A stretch of DNA of 7,750 bases from positions 1 through 7,750 of the forward strand of contig JAFPBP010000254.1 of NCBI GenBank assembly GCA_017424085.1. Direction: 5' to 3'. Position 1 is the first letter of the stretch. Every line of letters begins with the position of its first letter. The notes below the pieces were generated by a model that had not been told where the DNA came from, did no database searches, and saw only the letters and a list, made by a program, of their open reading frames with translations. The translations under genes and the position numbers were made by a program. This stretch comes from Clostridia bacterium (GTDB taxonomy: Bacteria > Bacillota > Clostridia > Oscillospirales > UBA644). Shown piece by piece: positions 5,154 to 7,750 of this stretch.

Positions 5154-5579
5154 ATGAAAAGAAATTCTTCACTAAAATCAATCATGTTAATTACGTCTAT
5201 ATGCGTTTTACTTTGTTCTTGTAATTCGTCTGGGACAATTGAATATTATTCGCAAAAAGAAAACTATATAAGTGTGACCGGAACCGTGTCGAGCATAAAG
5301 TACAATGAAGAAGCCACGGCGTTGTATATTGACTTTTCTGAATTGTCTCCAATTCTCGATGATACGTGTTTTAAAATTGTCGGAGAAAATTTAGAGATAG
5401 TCAAAGCCAACAGAATTGATGATAAGCTTAAAATAGGCGAACAAATAACCTTTGTCACTGCACCAAAGTATTTTGGAGATGGATATGTAATGCCTATAGT
5501 CGCTATATCAATAAGTGGAGAAAACATGCTGGATTTTGAAGAAGGATATAAAAATTTGATAGATTGGTTATCCGAATAG
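5154..5579 (+). CDS. Lipoprotein, probable immunity protein to the RHS toxin remnant
   Basis: A 141-residue protein with a lipoprotein signal: basic start (MKRNSSLK), hydrophobic run 10-20 and the lipobox-like LCSC with Cys23 as the lipidated residue. The mature part (about 119 residues) looks like a small beta-rich, OB-like domain: VTGTVSSIKYNEEATALYID (41-60), CFKIVGENLEIV (72-83), KLKIGEQITFVTAPKYFGDG (91-110), YVMPIVAISISG (111-122), then a short C-terminal helix. It has an excellent ribosome binding site (GGGGAGG, 5142-5148, 5 nt spacing). It directly follows the toxin tail, so an immunity role outside the membrane is the best guess. Its domain order and key positions resemble those of the next two genes. 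AT-rich composition (many ATA, AGA and TTA codons) contrasts with the GC-richer MATE and RHS sequence around it. Confidence 0.75.
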   Translation: MKRNSSLKSIMLITSICVLLCSCNSSGTIEYYSQKENYISVTGTVSSIKYNEEATALYIDFSELSPILDDTCFKIVGENLEIVKANRIDDKLKIGEQITFVTAPKYFGDGYVMPIVAISISGENMLDFEEGYKNLIDWLSE

Positions 5580-5629
5580 AGTCCGACATACCAGCAAGCA
5601 TCGCGTTTGGTTGCCCAAATGCAGACTTG

Positions 5630-5645
5630 TCAGGAATATTCCTGA
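5630..5645. repeat. 16-bp perfect palindrome upstream of the 5671 gene
   Basis: TCAGGAATATTCCTGA is its own reverse complement with no loop, so it is more like a protein-binding or recombination site than an RNA hairpin. It ends 25 nt before the ATG at 5671, in the 91-bp gap between two putative immunity genes. Such a palindrome can also occur by chance. Confidence 0.4.
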
Positions 5646-5670
5646 AACCTTCTTAACTGTTGAGGAACAT

Positions 5671-6231
5671 ATGAAAAAAATAAAATTATCTTTGGCAGAG
5701 AAGAAACTTCTCAAAACGGTAATTGCGCTGATCTTGATACAATTCGCAATCGTCCTAATTCTCACGCCCTCCATGAACCCTAAGCCGATCGGTATAGAAG
5801 ACACAAAGCAAATTGACATTACTGTAGATGACATTTACTATTTCAAGTTTTCCAAAGGAGACAGCTGGTTTGTTGTTGTTTCGGATTCAACAAGGTACAT
5901 ATTTATAGGACGCCCAACTTTTGAAGGATACTCTGTTAGTGAACTATATAGATCTATTCATAAGGGCGACAAATTGTCTTTGATGTACCGCGAAACATAC
6001 AACATTCTTGGAAGGGTTAATTTAGTTGTAGATGCACGAAGCGGAAGCGAAATTTACCGTACGATCGAAGAATATAACGTTGGGGCGCAATACACGAAAG
6101 TTTTTGTTGCAATCCTATTCTCAATCATAGAAATAGTTTTCATTGGAATTATTTTTGTATATGTTTGGCTTAATCACAATGTGATTAAAGGATTTTACAG
6201 AAAAATTAAAAAGCACCTTGTGCACACATAA
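5671..6231 (+). CDS. Two-pass membrane protein, putative orphan immunity protein
   Basis: A 186-residue protein. Transmembrane segments lie at about 15-32 and 144-167, leaving an extracytoplasmic domain of about 110 residues and a basic cytoplasmic tail (GFYRKIKKHLVHT). The domain has the order DDIYYFKF, FVVVSDSTRYIFIG (67-80), IHKGDKLSLMYRETYNILGR (96-115), VNLVVDARSG, YRTIEEYN. This parallels the 6306-6935 protein (DDVFSVSG, YITVNDNTYYIL, IQGKQISLL, LFGTPEIVAL, LLTLDETN), so the two are probably paralogues. I chose ATG 5671 because GAGG (5662-5665) is 5 nt upstream and MKKIKL is a normal membrane-protein start; the upstream in-frame TTG at 5611 has no such site. No named family is recognised. 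The immunity role rests on context: it lies between an RHS toxin tail and RHS repeat sequence. Confidence 0.72.
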   Translation: MKKIKLSLAEKKLLKTVIALILIQFAIVLILTPSMNPKPIGIEDTKQIDITVDDIYYFKFSKGDSWFVVVSDSTRYIFIGRPTFEGYSVSELYRSIHKGDKLSLMYRETYNILGRVNLVVDARSGSEIYRTIEEYNVGAQYTKVFVAILFSIIEIVFIGIIFVYVWLNHNVIKGFYRKIKKHLVHT

Positions 6232-6305
6232 AGTCTTCATGATTATATCTTGCAACTGAAATCAATGTACAATTTATGTGAGTCAACGTATTAACGGGGA
6301 ATATT

Positions 6306-6935
6306 ATGAAGGAAGAAACGATAAAGAGGCGTCGAAGGAAACGAATTCGTAAATTGTGGGAAGGGATCTTGATACTCGTTCCTATCATCCTTGTGATTAT
6401 GACAACCATGGTGGGGCTGGTTTTTTCGACTTTCTATCAAAGCAGACCTGTTTCGACCGACGATGTCTTCTCTGTCAGCGGGGTGGTTCAAAGCACCTTC
6501 TATATGCCGCGCGGATCACACAGCAAGCCTCGGATTTACATTACTGTTAATGACAACACGTACTATATTCTTGCAAGAGGTTTAAAAGAGAATGATATTC
6601 AAGGAAAACAAATATCCCTCCTTGCAATAAAAAAGAGAGGCCTTTTCGGAACGCCTGAAATTGTGGCGTTAGAAACGGATGACATAACGTTGCTCACACT
6701 GGACGAAACAAATCTCTATCGAGCGAAGCTTTTTTCTTTGCCCGGAGCAATTATTTTCATAATCTTGGGAATCCTGTGTTCCACCCCTCCTCTTTATGGG
6801 CTTTGCGTCTCAATCCGCTGGTATCTTGAAGAATGCAAACAAGACCGCGTCTATAATAAAAAACGCTATCTTCGTTCCGATTCAAACGCCGATTCTGCAA
6901 AGAAAACGCCAAAACCTTCGAAGGATAAAATGTAA
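6306..6935 (+). CDS. Two-pass membrane protein, paralogue of the preceding gene; putative orphan immunity protein
   Basis: A 209-residue protein with a very basic cytoplasmic start (KRRRRKRIRK, 7-16), a transmembrane segment at about 19-41, an extracytoplasmic domain at about 45-143, a second transmembrane segment near 146-171 and a charged cytoplasmic tail of about 38 residues rich in Lys, Asp and Ser. The outer domain reads SVSGVV (57-61), RIYITVNDNTYYIL (76-89), IQGKQISLLAIKKRGLFGTP (98-117), EIVALETDDITLL. This aligns by eye with the outer domain of the 5671 protein and, less closely, with the lipoprotein at 5154. The ATG has a modest ribosome binding site (GGGGA, 6296-6300, 5 nt away). 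The stop is followed within a few bases by GC-richer RHS coding sequence, so the 3' end marks a rearrangement junction. Toxin immunity is inferred from context only. Confidence 0.7.
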   Translation: MKEETIKRRRRKRIRKLWEGILILVPIILVIMTTMVGLVFSTFYQSRPVSTDDVFSVSGVVQSTFYMPRGSHSKPRIYITVNDNTYYILARGLKENDIQGKQISLLAIKKRGLFGTPEIVALETDDITLLTLDETNLYRAKLFSLPGAIIFIILGILCSTPPLYGLCVSIRWYLEECKQDRVYNKKRYLRSDSNADSAKKTPKPSKDKM

Positions 6936-6939
6936 CTGA

Positions 6940-7750
6940 AGGGTTTGGATTATCCAAACAAACGACGCCTTCGGAAACGTAACGAGGATCTCCTTGGGCT
7001 CGTATACCCTGGCGCAGTACGTCTATGGGGCAAACAACGGCAAGCTCGCCTCCACGATCTTCGGGAACGGGGACTCAGAGCAGTATGAATACGACGCGCT
7101 TGACAATCTGTCCTCGTTGTGTTATAATAACAGCAGCACTCCTGCGTTCACCTGGACCTATGACCTCTCGGGTCTTCTGAAGTCTCGCTACGATGCGGCG
7201 TCCCGCATCACCGAAACCTACGAATACGATTCCTACTCCCGTCTTTCTTCCTCCACCTTGAAACAAACCGTGGACGTGTATGACGAGTATGAATACGAAC
7301 CCTCCGGCACGTCATTGGTCACCCGCCTGACCACAACCTATTCCTACGATAACTACGGCAGAACCTCGTCCGTAGGGTACGCTTTTGCGAACAAATCCTA
7401 TACCCGTTCCGTTACCTACGGTCTCTCCGACCGAATCAATTCCTATACCGTTTCGGGCGCGCTGTCGAAGGTCAATTCCTACGATGCGCTGAATCGTCTC
7501 AGCAACGTTTCCCTGAAAAACGCATCGGGAACTCAGGTAATCGGCACCTCGTACGATTACAACGGAATGCTCCCCTCGTCGGAAATATCGTCATTTACGG
7601 AATTCTATTATACCTACGATGCGGCAAACCGCATCACACGGATTGCAGAGTACGGAGACGACTTTGCCTGCTATGCTTACGATGCACAGGGACAGCTGAT
7701 TCGGGAAGACAATGCCGCCGCAAACAAAACGTGGGTTTACACTTATGATA
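6940..7750 (+). CDS. RHS/YD-repeat protein, internal segment with no start; continues past the window
   Basis: The frame opens after a TGA at 6937-6939 and runs to the end of the window without a stop. It is packed with YD repeats: YEYDALDN (7084 on), TYEYDSYSRL, TYSYDNYGR, NSYDALNRL, YYTYDAANRIT and CYAYDAQGQL, spaced about 20-45 residues apart. These repeats build the beta-cage of RHS/TcC-type proteins that encloses a C-terminal toxin, and such proteins are exported or delivered to competing cells. The recognisable start, NDAFGNVTRISLGSYTLAQY (6961 on), is normally inside the protein, and no signal peptide or upstream repeats are present. A TTG at 6994 has GAGG 6 nt before it, so a truncated product is conceivable, but the homology begins upstream of it, which argues for 5' truncation. 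Type of toxin is unknown because the C-terminus lies outside the window. Confidence 0.85.
6943..6959. repeat. 7-bp hairpin at the RHS junction
   Basis: GTTTGGA (6943-6949) and TCCAAAC (6953-6959) form a perfect stem with a 3-nt loop, exactly where the AT-rich membrane-protein gene gives way to RHS sequence. No T run follows on the plus strand, so it is not a standard terminator. It may be the remains of a terminator cut by recombination, or the recombination site itself. Confidence 0.45.

Overview
The window looks like chromosomal DNA of an uncultured, low-to-mid GC anaerobic Firmicute, probably a gut Clostridia member. The evidence is AGGAGG-type ribosome binding sites, TTGACA/TATAAT promoters with 17-bp spacing, U-tract hairpin terminators, a glycyl radical enzyme (oxygen-sensitive chemistry), a CE15-like esterase and RHS/YD-repeat sequence. 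The exact genus cannot be read from the sequence.

Layout. Bases 2-283 are the 3' end of a glycyl radical enzyme gene. Bases 403-756 encode a small single-pass membrane protein with no recognised function, ended by a strong terminator. Bases 903-2108 hold a promoter and a CE15-like (glucuronoyl esterase type) alpha/beta hydrolase gene, then a terminator. Bases 2209-2455, between this gene and a convergent AraC-type regulator gene (2456-3190, minus strand), carry no gene but are almost wholly structured. Eight short hairpins with different stems are separated by 5-nt linkers that pair with each other in nested order, followed by a separate 10-bp inverted repeat. The AraC gene is divergent from a MATE-family multidrug/cation antiporter gene (3364-4731). 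They share a 173-bp intergenic region with two facing promoters and two dyads, so the regulator may control the transporter.

Downstream of the transporter comes a consensus promoter, a 14-codon leader peptide and mutually exclusive antiterminator/terminator hairpins (4768-4949). This is a complete transcription attenuator whose target gene appears to be missing. The terminator is followed at once by what looks like the C-terminal tail of an RHS-type polymorphic toxin (to 5142) and then by three AT-rich genes (5154-6935). These encode a lipoprotein and two two-pass membrane proteins whose extracytoplasmic domains seem to be divergent versions of one fold. I interpret them as orphan immunity genes. 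At 6940 the sequence switches abruptly to GC-richer RHS/YD-repeat coding sequence that has no convincing start and runs off the end of the window. Bases 4950-7750 thus look like an RHS toxin/immunity locus rearranged by repeated recombination.

The strongest candidate for something undescribed is the nested hairpin array at 2224-2382. Next are the stranded attenuator at 4768-4949 and the immunity gene cluster.
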